64,000 nucleotides of DNA from the NCBI RefSeq assembly GCF_014224355.1, contig NZ_VNWP01000002.1, forward strand, positions 1-64,000. The letters are read 5' to 3'. The notes below the pieces were generated by a model. It did not search any database. It was not told where the DNA came from and saw only the letters and a program-made list of their open reading frames with translations. Below, in pieces: positions 43,040 to 51,992 of this stretch; the first letter of the stretch is position 1, and each line of letters opens with the position of its first letter. Source of the DNA: Synechococcus sp. BSA11S (GTDB taxonomy: Bacteria > Cyanobacteriota > Cyanobacteriia > PCC-6307 > Cyanobiaceae). Both the position numbers and the translations under genes were made by a program.

Positions 43040-43858
43040 TCAGCCGAAGCGGCCGGTGACGTAATCCTGGGTGGCCTGTTGCACCGGGGCGTTGAAGATG
43101 CGCTCGGTGTCGTTGAATTCCACCAGGTAGCCCACCTTGCCGCTGCCGCCTTCCACGGCTTCGGCATTGAAGAAGGACGTGTAGTCCGAAACCCGTACCG
43201 CCTGCTGCATGTTGTGGGTGACGATCACGATGGTGAAGCTCTTCTTGAGCTCATGCATCATCTCCTCGATCTTGAGCGTGGAGATCGGGTCGAGGGCCGA
43301 GCAGGGTTCATCCATCAGGATCACCTCAGGCTCCACGGCGATGGCCCGGGCGATGCAGAGCCTCTGCTGCTGGCCTCCGGAGAGGGCGTTTCCGCTCTCC
43401 TTGAGCTTGTCCTTGGTTTCGTCCCAGATGGCGGCCTTGCGCAGGGAGCGCTCCACCAATTCATCCATGTCTCCCTTGAAGCCATTGATCCGGGCTCCGA
43501 AGGCAATGTTCTCGTAGATGCTCTTGGGGAAGGGGTTGGGTTTCTGGAACACCATGCCGATGCGGCGGCGCACCTCCACAGGGTCCACCTCACGGGCGTA
43601 GATGTCCTGGCCGTCGAACACCACCCGTCCGCGCAGGCTGCAGCCCTCGATCAGATCGTTCATGCGGTTGAGAGCCCGCAGCACCGTCGATTTACCGCAA
43701 CCGGACGGGCCGATGAAGGCGGTGACCCTGTTGCGGGGGATGTCCATGTAGACATCGCGCACGGCCTCGAAGCTTCCATAGCTGATGGTGACATTCTCCA
43801 GGCTGAGGCAGCTGGGAAGGGTGCCGCTGGTGCTCGGTTGGTTGAGGGTGCTGGTCAT
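43040..43858 (-). CDS. pstB: Phosphate ABC transporter ATP-binding protein
   Basis: 272 residues from ATG 43858. Walker A GPSGCGKS near residue 50, the PstB-typical [10 protein letters not shown] right after it, Q-loop [19 protein letters not shown], signature [16 protein letters not shown], Walker [15 protein letters not shown]. Powers high-affinity phosphate import. Third gene of the pstC-pstA-pstB row; the stop is followed by tRNA-Ser on the other strand. Confidence 0.96.
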   Translation of the reverse strand: MTSTLNQPSTSGTLPSCLSLENVTISYGSFEAVRDVYMDIPRNRVTAFIGPSGCGKSTVLRALNRMNDLIEGCSLRGRVVFDGQDIYAREVDPVEVRRRIGMVFQKPNPFPKSIYENIAFGARINGFKGDMDELVERSLRKAAIWDETKDKLKESGNALSGGQQQRLCIARAIAVEPEVILMDEPCSALDPISTLKIEEMMHELKKSFTIVIVTHNMQQAVRVSDYTSFFNAEAVEGGSGKVGYLVEFNDTERIFNAPVQQATQDYVTGRFG

Positions 43859-43898
43859 GGCAGAGTTGGGAAGGGATGGGTGGTATCCGCGCCTGGGG

Positions 43899-44792
43899 CT
43901 AGCTGGAGGTGAACCGTCGTATCCAGCGGGCCAGGAGATTGGCGCCAAGAATAAGGATCACCAGAACGAAGGAGGCGGCCCAGGCCAGGGCGTTCTGAGC
44001 TTCGTAGGGCATGATCGCGAAGTTGAAGATCAACACCGACATCGAGGCGATCGGGTTGAACAACCCCTCGGGCCAGAAGGGTGAAAAGAGGGCGGTGAAG
44101 ATCAGGGGAGCCGTTTCGCCGGCGGCTCGGGCGATGGCCAGCACTACGCCGGTGGCCATCGGGGTGAAGGCGCTGGGTAGCGTGATCCTTGTGATCGTGA
44201 CGAATTTCGAGGCGCCGACGCCGATGGCCCCCCAGCTGAGCTCCTGGGGCACAAGCTTGAGCGCCTCGTCGGTGGTTTTGATCACCGTTGGCAGCATCAA
44301 CACCGCCAGGGCGATGCCACCGGCCATGGCGGTGTACGACTGGCCGAAGAACAGACGGGTGGCCACGATGGCGCTGTACACGAAGACCCCGCAGATGATT
44401 GAGGGCACTCCGGCCAGGATGTCGTTGCCGAGCCGGATGAACTGGGAGAACCAGCCCCTGCGGGCATACTCCGCCAGGTAGATCCCTCCACCCACGCCCA
44501 CGGGTATGGCGATCATGGAGCCCACGAGGGTGACCAGGAAGGTGCCGATGATGGCGTTGGCGATTCCCCCGCCTTCCAGGCCCGGGGCCGGTGGCAGTTG
44601 GGTGAACAGGCTGATGCTGATCAGCTTGCCCCCCTGGATCAGCACATAGATCAGCACCAGGACGAGGGGCAGCACCGCGATCAGACTGAACAGCGCGGCG
44701 ATCGCGGTGAAGAGTCTGTCGGTTCGGTTGCGCTTCAGCCCCGGGTTGAAGCGCAGTGAGCGTGATGGAAGGGTGGCTGTGCTGAGGGTCAT
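43899..44792 (-). CDS. pstA: Phosphate ABC transporter permease PstA
   Basis: 297 residues with six membrane helices. The family landmark [20 protein letters not shown] and the motif [24 protein letters not shown] (EAA-type loop that meets PstB) are clear, along with [15 protein letters not shown]. Sits 10 bases after pstC and 40 before pstB; co-transcribed. Confidence 0.95.
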   Translation of the reverse strand: MTLSTATLPSRSLRFNPGLKRNRTDRLFTAIAALFSLIAVLPLVLVLIYVLIQGGKLISISLFTQLPPAPGLEGGGIANAIIGTFLVTLVGSMIAIPVGVGGGIYLAEYARRGWFSQFIRLGNDILAGVPSIICGVFVYSAIVATRLFFGQSYTAMAGGIALAVLMLPTVIKTTDEALKLVPQELSWGAIGVGASKFVTITRITLPSAFTPMATGVVLAIARAAGETAPLIFTALFSPFWPEGLFNPIASMSVLIFNFAIMPYEAQNALAWAASFVLVILILGANLLARWIRRFTSS

Positions 44793-44802
44793 GGCGGGCT
44801 GC

Positions 44803-45765
44803 TCAGTTGTAGCTCAGGCTGAATCTGCGAACGATCCACTGGGCAAGGATGTTCACGGCAAAGGTCATCAGCATCAGGATCAGAGCTGCATAGAGAAGGG
44901 CTGAGACCTGAATGCCATCGGCCTCACCGAACTGGTTGGCAAGCATGGCCGAGATGGTGTTTCCCGGGGCCAGCAGTGACCAGCTGAAGTTCATCGAGTT
45001 GCCGATGATCATGGTCACAGCCATGGTTTCGCCCATGGCCCGGCCCAGGGCCAGCATCACCCCGCCGATGATCGAGGAGATGGCCGCCGGCAGGATCACA
45101 TTGAAGATGGCGATCCAGCGGGTGCTGCCCACGCCGTAGGCCCCCTGGCGCAGCTCCTGGGGGACCTGATTGAGAGCATCGCGGGAAATGGCTGTGATGA
45201 TCGGCAGGATCATCACCACGAGGATCAATATCGCCGGCGCCATGCCGGGTCCTTTGGGCACGGTTGAGAACAGGGGGAACCAGCCTAGGCTTTGGTGAAG
45301 GAAATTCAGGAATGGCCTGAGCAACGGCTCCATCACGAAGATGGCCCACAGACCCAGCACCACCGAGGGAATCGCCGCCAGCAATTCCACCATCACGCCG
45401 ATCACCTCCCGCCAGGTGCGCGGGATCAGGTTTTCGGTGATGAAAATGGCTGTGCCTACCCCCAGGGGCACGGCAATGAACAGGGCCAACAGGGATGACA
45501 CCAAGGTGCCGTAGATCGCGGTGAATGCCCCGTACTGATTGTTGACGGGATTCCAGCCCGAGGTGACAAGAAAGGAGAGACCGAAGCTGGCCATCGCCTC
45601 CTGGGCACCGTTGAACACCGTGAGGAAGATGCCCAGCAGCACCACGGCCACCAGGGAGGCCAGCAGGATCGTGAGCAGCCTGAATCCGCCGTCGATGCTG
45701 CGCTCGGACCATGGGCGGCGTCGCAGAGTGAACTGATCCTGACCCGTTTCCGATCGCATCACCAT
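44803..45765 (-). CDS. pstC: Phosphate ABC transporter permease PstC
   Basis: 320 residues, six membrane helices. Landmarks: VTSGWNPVNNQYGAFTAIYGTLVSSLLALFIAVPLGVGTAIF, RTWREVIGVMVELLAAIPSVVLGLWA, the loop QELRQGAYGVGSTRWIAIFNVILPAA, and LGRAMGETMAVTMIIGN. First gene of the operon. No pstS or phoU gene is adjacent, so the binding protein must be encoded elsewhere. dnaK is divergent with 185 bases between. Confidence 0.95.
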   Translation of the reverse strand: MVMRSETGQDQFTLRRRPWSERSIDGGFRLLTILLASLVAVVLLGIFLTVFNGAQEAMASFGLSFLVTSGWNPVNNQYGAFTAIYGTLVSSLLALFIAVPLGVGTAIFITENLIPRTWREVIGVMVELLAAIPSVVLGLWAIFVMEPLLRPFLNFLHQSLGWFPLFSTVPKGPGMAPAILILVVMILPIITAISRDALNQVPQELRQGAYGVGSTRWIAIFNVILPAAISSIIGGVMLALGRAMGETMAVTMIIGNSMNFSWSLLAPGNTISAMLANQFGEADGIQVSALLYAALILMLMTFAVNILAQWIVRRFSLSYN

Positions 45766-45950
45766 GGGGGCCGTAAGGAAAGTCGGGAGGCCGGCTCTTA
45801 CCTCCTGGGTCCAGAACTTAGGTCTCGCCCGAGGCCCACGACCACTAAGAACGCTTTAACACTCATGCGTTTCCGACCTTTCCGGGGGAGTGCCTCGCCA
45901 CGGACCCACGGCCAGGAAGCCGGTAGTTTGGGGCTTCAGTTTGAGGCTGC

Positions 45951-48104
45951 ATGGGCCGGATCGTTGGCATTGACCTCGGTACCACCAACTCGGTGGTGGC
46001 GCTGCTGGAGGGCGGCCGTCCCCAGGTGATCGCCAACGCGGAAGGTGGCCGCACGACGCCGTCAGTGGTGGGTTTCAGCCGCGACCAGGAGCTGCTGGTG
46101 GGGCAGCTCGCCCGTCGCCAGCTGGTCCTCAATCCGCGCAACACCTTCTCCAACCTCAAACGGTTCATCGGCCGCAGCTGGGACGAACTCGATGAGGGCA
46201 GCCTCGCGGTTCCCTACACCGTGCGGGCCAACGACCAGGGCAACGTGCGCATCCTCTGCCCGGTCACCGAGCGTGAATACGCCCCCGAGGAGTTGCTGGC
46301 CAGCATTCTGCGCAAGCTGGTTGACGACGCCGCCACCTACCTCGGGGAGGAGGTGGAAGCGGCGGTGATCACCGTTCCCGCCTATTTCAATGATGCCCAG
46401 CGTCAGGCCACCCGGGATGCCGGCCGCCTGGCGGGGCTCACGGTGGAGCGGATCCTGAACGAGCCCACCGCCGCGGCCCTGGCCTATGGGTTCGATCGCA
46501 GTGCCGTCAAGCGCGTGCTGGTGTTCGACCTGGGCGGCGGCACCTTTGATGTGTCGGTGCTGCGCATTGCGAACGGTGTCTTCGACGTGAAGGCCACCAG
46601 TGGTGACACCCAGCTGGGTGGCAACGACTGGGACCGGCGCATCGTCGACTGGCTCGCCGACGCCTTCGAGGCCAGGCATCAGATCGACCTGCGCCGGGAT
46701 CGCCAGGCCCTCCAACGGCTCAGCGAGGCCGCAGAGAAGGCCAAGCAGGAACTCTCCGGTGTCACCACCACCCCCATCTCACTGCCCTTCATCGCCACCG
46801 GGCCTGACGGTCCCCTCCACATCGAAACCAGCCTGGAGCGGCGCACCTTCGAGTCCCTCTGCCCTGATCTGCTCGATCGCTTGTTGCGGCCCGTGCAGCG
46901 TGCCCTGCGGGATTCCGGCCTCACCGCCGACGACATCGACGACGTGGTGCTGGTGGGCGGCAGCACCCGCATGCCGATGGTTCAGGAGATGGTGCGTACC
47001 TTGATCCCTCTCGAACCCTGCCAGTCGGTCAATCCCGATGAGGTGGTGGCCATCGGCGCGGCGGTGCAGGCCGGCATCCTCACGGGCGATCTGCGCGATC
47101 TGATGCTCAACGATGTCACCCCCCTCTCCCTCGGTCTGGAAACCATCGGCGGGGTGATGAAGGTGCTGATCCCCCGCAACACCCCCATACCTGTGCGCCG
47201 CTCGGATGTGTTCAGCACCTCCGAGGCCAACCAGTCGGCGGTGGAGATCCATGTGCTCCAGGGGGAGCGCCAGATGGCGCCCGACAACAAATCACTGGGG
47301 CGCTTCCGGCTTTCGGGAATTCCGCCGGCACCCCGGGGGGTTCCCCAGGTGCAGGTCTCCCTGGACATCGACGCCAACGGCCTGCTGCAGGTGTCGGCCA
47401 CCGACCGCACCACCGGCCGCCAGCAGAGCGTCAGTATTCAGGGCGGCTCCAACCTCAGCGAACAGGAGATCCAGGCGCTGCTGGAGGAGGCGGAGCGCAA
47501 GGCCGCCGACGACCGGCGCAAGCGGGTGGCCGTCGATCGGCTCAACCGGGCTCAGACCCTTGTGGCCCAGGCGGAGCGCCGCCTGCGGGATGCCGCCCTC
47601 GAGCTCGGCCCCTATGGCGCTGAGCGACAGCAGCGCTCGGTGGAGATGGCCCTGCAGGAGGTGCAGGTGCTGCTCGATGATGCCGATCCGGCGGAACTCG
47701 ACCTGGCCGTCAGTCAGCTGCAGGAGGCCCTCTATGGCCTCAACCGCCGTCTGATCAGCGAACGCAAGTCGGAATCAGGTCCGTTGCAGGGCCTCAAGAA
47801 CACCCTGGGGTCGATCAAGGACGACCTGTTCTCAGATGAGGACGACTGGGACGAATGGGACCGCTCCCGCCCCGGACCCAACGAGCGCTGGGGAGGGGAT
47901 CCCTGGAGTCCACCCTCCCGTTATGGCGGTTACCAGGAGGATGGTTATTCCTCATACGAGAACCCTCGCCTGGAGCCCTCCAGACTGGAGAGCCCACGGC
48001 TGGAGCGTTCGCGGCTGGAGAGTCCGCCCCCTGACCGTTACCAGCCTTCGGCCAGGCCGGCACCCTTGCGCCCCAGGTCGGATGATCCCTGGGCTGAGGA
48101 CTGA
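45951..48104 (+). CDS. dnaK: Hsp70 chaperone DnaK with repetitive C-terminal tail
   Basis: 717 residues. ATPase domain: GIDLGTTNSVVALLEGG at the start, VFDLGGGTFDVSVL, and VLVGGSTRMPMVQEM. The substrate domain has DVTPLSLGLETIGGVM. After residue about 610 comes a linker and a long charged tail with four copies of a 15-base, 5-residue repeat (47967-48026; SRLES/PRLER-type). Cyanobacteria have several DnaK paralogues with tails of varying length. dnaJ starts 6 bases after the stop, so they form an operon. Confidence 0.93.
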   Translation: MGRIVGIDLGTTNSVVALLEGGRPQVIANAEGGRTTPSVVGFSRDQELLVGQLARRQLVLNPRNTFSNLKRFIGRSWDELDEGSLAVPYTVRANDQGNVRILCPVTEREYAPEELLASILRKLVDDAATYLGEEVEAAVITVPAYFNDAQRQATRDAGRLAGLTVERILNEPTAAALAYGFDRSAVKRVLVFDLGGGTFDVSVLRIANGVFDVKATSGDTQLGGNDWDRRIVDWLADAFEARHQIDLRRDRQALQRLSEAAEKAKQELSGVTTTPISLPFIATGPDGPLHIETSLERRTFESLCPDLLDRLLRPVQRALRDSGLTADDIDDVVLVGGSTRMPMVQEMVRTLIPLEPCQSVNPDEVVAIGAAVQAGILTGDLRDLMLNDVTPLSLGLETIGGVMKVLIPRNTPIPVRRSDVFSTSEANQSAVEIHVLQGERQMAPDNKSLGRFRLSGIPPAPRGVPQVQVSLDIDANGLLQVSATDRTTGRQQSVSIQGGSNLSEQEIQALLEEAERKAADDRRKRVAVDRLNRAQTLVAQAERRLRDAALELGPYGAERQQRSVEMALQEVQVLLDDADPAELDLAVSQLQEALYGLNRRLISERKSESGPLQGLKNTLGSIKDDLFSDEDDWDEWDRSRPGPNERWGGDPWSPPSRYGGYQEDGYSSYENPRLEPSRLESPRLERSRLESPPPDRYQPSARPAPLRPRSDDPWAED
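47967..48026 (+). repeat. Four tandem 15-base repeats in the dnaK tail
   Basis: Unit of the form cgNctggagNNNtcN in phase with the reading frame, coding for RLE-PS, RLE-SP, RLE-RS, RLE-SP. The copies differ mainly in the third and fourth codons. Confidence 0.8.
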
Positions 48105-48109
48105 GGGCC

Positions 48110-49081
48110 GTGAGCCGTAGCCCCACCGCCACGGTCGGAGACGACCACTGGGCGGTCCTCGGGCTGAGCCCGGGGGCCGACGCCGCGGCCCTCAAGCGCG
48201 GATTTCGCGAGCAGGCCCGCCGCTGGCATCCGGATCTCAACGGCAACGACCCCGTGGCGGAGGAGCGCTTCAAGCGGGTCAACGAGGCCTATGCCGTTCT
48301 CTCTGATCCACGCCGGCGCCAGGCCTGGGAGTCGGGACGCGACCCCGGTTCCCTGCGGACCGAGCGCGCTGATCCATTCGCCAGCGGTTTCCCTGAGTTC
48401 GATGACTACCTCGATGTCCTGTTCGGGCGTCCATCGCGGCAGCAGGACCGCCGCGAGCCTGATCCGGAGCTGGATCCCGACCTCGATCCCGACCTGGATC
48501 CCGATCCCCGGCGGCCTGACTCGCGCGAGCAGCCTGAGGGACCCGGGTTCGAGGTGACCCACGCTCCACCGCCGCCATCACCGGTGCGGGCCACCAGCGA
48601 CCTTGAGACCGAGGTGGATCTCAGCCCCGAGCAGGCCCTCGCCGGCACCCGGCTGGAGCTGGAACTTCCAGGTGGTCTGGCGGTGGAGGTCTGGACACCT
48701 CCCCTGGCCGGGGATGGCTGGCGTCTGCGCCTGGCCGGTGTCGCCCCCGGCGGTTCCGACCATTTCCTGCAGCTGAGGGTGCGTCGCGCCGATGGACTGC
48801 GCATCGATGGCCTGCGGGTGCTCTACACCCTGGAGCTGTCGCCGGCCGAAGCGGCCCTGGGCTGCAAGGTTGTCGTGCCCACCCTCGAGGGGCGGGTGCA
48901 GCTCACGGTGCCCCCCGGCTCATCCAGCGGCCGGCTGCTGCGCCTGCGAGGTCTGGGCCTGAGCCAGGGTGAGCGGCGGGGTGATCAACTGGTGGAGCTG
49001 CGCATCGTGCTGCCCGAGCAGCTCAGCGATGCCGAAGTGGCCCTGTACCGCCGGCTGGAGGAATTGTCCCGGGATGCTTGA
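48110..49081 (+). CDS. DnaJ-type (Hsp40) co-chaperone
   Basis: 323 residues from a GTG at 48110. N-terminal J domain with the obligatory HPD in RRWHPDLNGNDPVAEERF and NEAYAVLSDPRRRQAW. Next is an acidic repeat (DPELDPDLDPDLDPD, near bases 48460-48510), then a DnaJ C-terminal substrate domain of the CbpA type (VLYTLELSPAEAALGCKVVVPTLEGRVQLTVPPGSSSGRLLRL), without zinc fingers. Partner for the adjoining DnaK. Confidence 0.9.
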   Translation: MSRSPTATVGDDHWAVLGLSPGADAAALKRGFREQARRWHPDLNGNDPVAEERFKRVNEAYAVLSDPRRRQAWESGRDPGSLRTERADPFASGFPEFDDYLDVLFGRPSRQQDRREPDPELDPDLDPDLDPDPRRPDSREQPEGPGFEVTHAPPPPSPVRATSDLETEVDLSPEQALAGTRLELELPGGLAVEVWTPPLAGDGWRLRLAGVAPGGSDHFLQLRVRRADGLRIDGLRVLYTLELSPAEAALGCKVVVPTLEGRVQLTVPPGSSSGRLLRLRGLGLSQGERRGDQLVELRIVLPEQLSDAEVALYRRLEELSRDA

Positions 49082-49142
49082 GGGGCGCTTGGGAGCACGC
49101 GACAATCAATGGCACACTCACCGCTTGGGATTGGTTCGCTTC

Positions 49143-49559
49143 ATGCCCGTCCATGTGCTGCTGTTCGAAGCCGGCACCGACAACGAAGGCATTCACTCCC
49201 TCGAGCTGAATGGCCGCACAGTGGTGCTGCTGTTCGAGGAGCGGGATGACGCCGAGCGCTATGCGGGTCTGCTCGAGGCCCAGGACTTTCCGGTTCCCAG
49301 CGTGGAGGCGATCGAGCGGGAGGAAATGGAGCTGTTCTGCGGACAGGCGGGCTATGAAGCCCGGTTCGTGCCCTCCGGCTTCCTGCCCAGCTCGGCGGAG
49401 GAGCGCCTGCTGATCGCCCCTCCGGAGCGGAACATGGATCTGACCCACTGGCGGGAGGAATCCCAACCCCCTGGGGCGCCCCAGGAGCCCGGCCGTGAGG
49501 GAAGTCCCGAAAGTGCCGAGCTGGAAGCCTTCCGCCGCCGCCTGGAGGGTCTGCTGTGA
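49143..49559 (+). CDS. DUF3110 protein
   Basis: 138 residues from ATG 49143. The N-terminal 100 match DUF3110, a cyanobacterial and plastid family: MPVHVLLFEAGTDNEGIHSLELNGRTVVLLFEERDDAERYAGLLEAQDFPVPSVEAI and so on. The C-terminal part is charged. Its stop overlaps the start of murQ (GTGA), so the two are translated together. Function unknown. Confidence 0.87.
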   Translation: MPVHVLLFEAGTDNEGIHSLELNGRTVVLLFEERDDAERYAGLLEAQDFPVPSVEAIEREEMELFCGQAGYEARFVPSGFLPSSAEERLLIAPPERNMDLTHWREESQPPGAPQEPGREGSPESAELEAFRRRLEGLL

Positions 49560-50512
49560 CCCCTCCTGAACCGAGCCCCGGCCTGCCTGTCTCCGCTGCC
49601 CCCGATCGGGGCCACCTGCTCACCGAGCAGGCCAATCCCGCCAGCGCCCGCCTCGATCAGCTCAGCTCCGGCGAACTGGTTGATCTGTTCTGCCGGGAGG
49701 ATGAAAAGGCCTTGCTGGCGATGGAGGCGGCGGCTCCGGCCCTGGCCGAGGCGGTGGAGGCGATCAGCGCCCGCCTGCGCGCCGGCGGGCGTCTCTTTTA
49801 CCTGGGTGCCGGCACCTCCGGCCGGCTGGGTGTGCTCGATGCGGCCGAGTGTCCCCCCACCTTCTGCACCCCCCCGGAGCTGGTGCAGGGTGTGCTGGCC
49901 GGTGGAGCCCCGGCCCTGCTGCGCAGTTCCGAAGGCCTCGAGGATCTGCGCGAAGCCGGCCGCCATGATCTGATCGAACGGGGTTTCTCCTCTGCCGACG
50001 CCCTGGTGGGCATCGCCGCCGGCGGCACCACCCCCTATGTGCTGGGCGGCCTGGAGCATGCCTGCGCCATCGGAGCCCTGGCGATCGCCATGGCCTGTGT
50101 GCCCAGCGAGCAGGCGCCGATGCCCTGCGCCATCGACATCCGCCTGGTCACCGGAGCGGAGCTGCTCACCGGCTCCACCCGTCTGAAGGCCGGCACGGCC
50201 ACCAAGATGGCCCTGAACATCCTCTCCACCGGGGTGATGGTGCGCCTGGGCAAGGTGTTCGGCAACCGGATGGTGGATGTGGCCGTCACCAACAGCAAGC
50301 TGGAGGACCGCGCCCTGCGCATCCTTCGGGACCTGGCCGGGGTGGACCGGGAGCAGGGCTACGCCCTGCTGGCCCAGGCCGGCGGTTCGGTCAAACGCGC
50401 CCTGGTGATGGCTGCCGCCGGGCTGAGCGCCGAGAAGGCCGATGAGGCCCTGAGCGCCCATGACGGCCAGGTGCGGCAGGCTCTGGAGCAGCTCGGTGCT
50501 CCGCTGGCGTGA
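49556..50512 (+). CDS. murQ: N-acetylmuramic acid 6-phosphate etherase
   Basis: 318 residues from a GTG overlapping the previous stop. Cleaves the lactyl ether of MurNAc 6-phosphate to give GlcNAc 6-phosphate and D-lactate in cell-wall recycling. Landmarks: LTEQANPASARLDQL, FYLGAGTSGRLGVLDAAECPPTF, VGIAAGGTTPYVLGGLEHA, and TGAELLTGSTRLKAGTATKMALN. mtnP lies directly convergent, its stop adjacent to this one. Confidence 0.94.
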   Translation: MTPPEPSPGLPVSAAPDRGHLLTEQANPASARLDQLSSGELVDLFCREDEKALLAMEAAAPALAEAVEAISARLRAGGRLFYLGAGTSGRLGVLDAAECPPTFCTPPELVQGVLAGGAPALLRSSEGLEDLREAGRHDLIERGFSSADALVGIAAGGTTPYVLGGLEHACAIGALAIAMACVPSEQAPMPCAIDIRLVTGAELLTGSTRLKAGTATKMALNILSTGVMVRLGKVFGNRMVDVAVTNSKLEDRALRILRDLAGVDREQGYALLAQAGGSVKRALVMAAAGLSAEKADEALSAHDGQVRQALEQLGAPLA

Positions 50513-51457
50513 TCAGCCCTGCGGCGTCGGGGCCGTCTCGAAGGGGCCCCAATAGGGGGAGGTGAACAGGTCGAGCTTGCGGCGGGTGGCTGCAGGCACC
50601 TGTTCCACAGGAGTCATCAGGGCATCGCGAAGGGCGCTGTGGGAGCTGCTGGCGGGCCGCTGGGCATCGATCCGCTCGGCCGCCACCGCCACGATCTGCT
50701 GGGCCAGTGCTGCGTTGGCGCGCAGGTTCTCGATCACCAGGTCCACGGTGACCGAGGCGTGATCTGCGTGCCAGCAGTCGTAGTCGGTGACCATGGCGAG
50801 GGTGGCGTAGGCGATCTCGGCCTCCCGGGCGAGGCGGGCCTCGCTGTGGTTGGTCATGCCGATCACCGAGCAGCCCCAGCTGCGGTAGAGGTTCGATTCC
50901 GCCCGGGTGGAGAAGGCGGGGCCTTCCATGCAGAGGTAGGTGCCGCGGCGGTGCAGCTGGCGCCCTGCTGGCATCAGGCTTTCGGCCACATCGGCCAGCA
51001 GCCTGCTCAGGCTCGGGCAGAACGGATCGGCGATGCCCACATGGGCCACGGCTCCGTCGCCGAAGAAGCTCACGGGCCTGGCATGGGTGCGGTCGATGAA
51101 CTGATCCGGCACCACCATGTCGAGGGGGCGCAGGGGATCCTGCAGGGAGCCCACGGCCGAGCAGGAGAGGATCCAGCGCACCCCCAGGGAGCGCAGGGCC
51201 CAGAGGTTGGCCCGGTAGGGCACTTCCGTGGGCAGGTGGGTGTGGTGACGGCCGTGGCGGGCCAGAAAGACCACCTCCAGCGTCCCGATGCGGCCCAGCC
51301 GCAGGGTGTCCGATGGCGGGCCGAAGGGGGTGTCCACCGTCAGTTCGCGGACGTCCTCCAGCCCGTCGATGGCATAGAGCCCGCTGCCACCGAGCACCCC
51401 GAGGCGGGCGCAGCCCAGGTCGAGGCCCGGGCTCGAAGTGGGGGCATTGGGGCTCAT
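50513..51457 (-). CDS. mtnP: S-methyl-5'-thioadenosine phosphorylase
   Basis: 314 residues. Splits methylthioadenosine with phosphate in methionine salvage. Visible: LGVLGGSGLYAIDGLE, FLARHGRHHTHLPTEVPYRANLWALRSLGV, SCSAVGSLQDPLRPLDMVVPDQFIDRT, and CMEGPAFSTRAESNLYRSWGCSVIGMTNHSEARLAREAEI. Stops next to murQ with no intervening base. Confidence 0.93.
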   Translation of the reverse strand: MSPNAPTSSPGLDLGCARLGVLGGSGLYAIDGLEDVRELTVDTPFGPPSDTLRLGRIGTLEVVFLARHGRHHTHLPTEVPYRANLWALRSLGVRWILSCSAVGSLQDPLRPLDMVVPDQFIDRTHARPVSFFGDGAVAHVGIADPFCPSLSRLLADVAESLMPAGRQLHRRGTYLCMEGPAFSTRAESNLYRSWGCSVIGMTNHSEARLAREAEIAYATLAMVTDYDCWHADHASVTVDLVIENLRANAALAQQIVAVAAERIDAQRPASSSHSALRDALMTPVEQVPAATRRKLDLFTSPYWGPFETAPTPQG

Positions 51458-51546
51458 GGGCGTGACTGACCGAGGGGAAAGCCCCGTGCAGGACCGGGAA
51501 CCGTTCTACCCGAGAGTGGATACAGTCCGCCTTTGCTCTGACTCCC

Positions 51547-51987
51547 ATGACCAAAGCCCTGATGGAGACCGAGGCGGGCACGGTGGAACTCGAACTGTTC
51601 GACGCCGACGCCCCCGGCAGCGTCGCGAACTTCGTCAAGCTGGCGGAATCGGGGTTCTATGACGGGCTGGCGTTTCACCGGGTCATCGATGGGTTCATGG
51701 CCCAGGGGGGCTGTCCCAACACCCGCCCCGGTGCCAGTGGGATGCCGGGAACCGGTGGTCCCGGCTACATGATTCCCTGCGAGATCAACAGCCGCAAGCA
51801 TCAGGCCGGAACCCTCTCGATGGCCCATGCCGGCAAGAACACCGGTGGCAGCCAGTTCTTCCTCTGCCATGACGCCCAGCCCCATCTCGACGGGGTCCAC
51901 ACCGTCTTCGGTCAGGCCTCGGATGTGGACGTGGTGCGGGCGATCCGCAAAGGCACACGCATCACGAAGGTGACGATCCTGCCCTGA
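51547..51987 (+). CDS. Peptidyl-prolyl cis-trans isomerase, cyclophilin type
   Basis: 146 residues, cytosolic (no signal). Active-site pieces: [21 protein letters not shown] with catalytic Arg and Phe, then [21 protein letters not shown] and [10 protein letters not shown]. PpiB-like size. Convergent with ribBA, 5 bases apart. Confidence 0.92.
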   Translation: MTKALMETEAGTVELELFDADAPGSVANFVKLAESGFYDGLAFHRVIDGFMAQGGCPNTRPGASGMPGTGGPGYMIPCEINSRKHQAGTLSMAHAGKNTGGSQFFLCHDAQPHLDGVHTVFGQASDVDVVRAIRKGTRITKVTILP

Positions 51988-51992
51988 AGGGC

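Noticed and set aside
45766-45950. Possible Pho box upstream of pstC (GTTAAAGC/CTTAGTGG with 3-base spacing) and a possible CIRCE element upstream of dnaK
   Set aside because: The third Pho repeat is missing and the units match the consensus poorly. No 9-base CIRCE inverted repeat was found.
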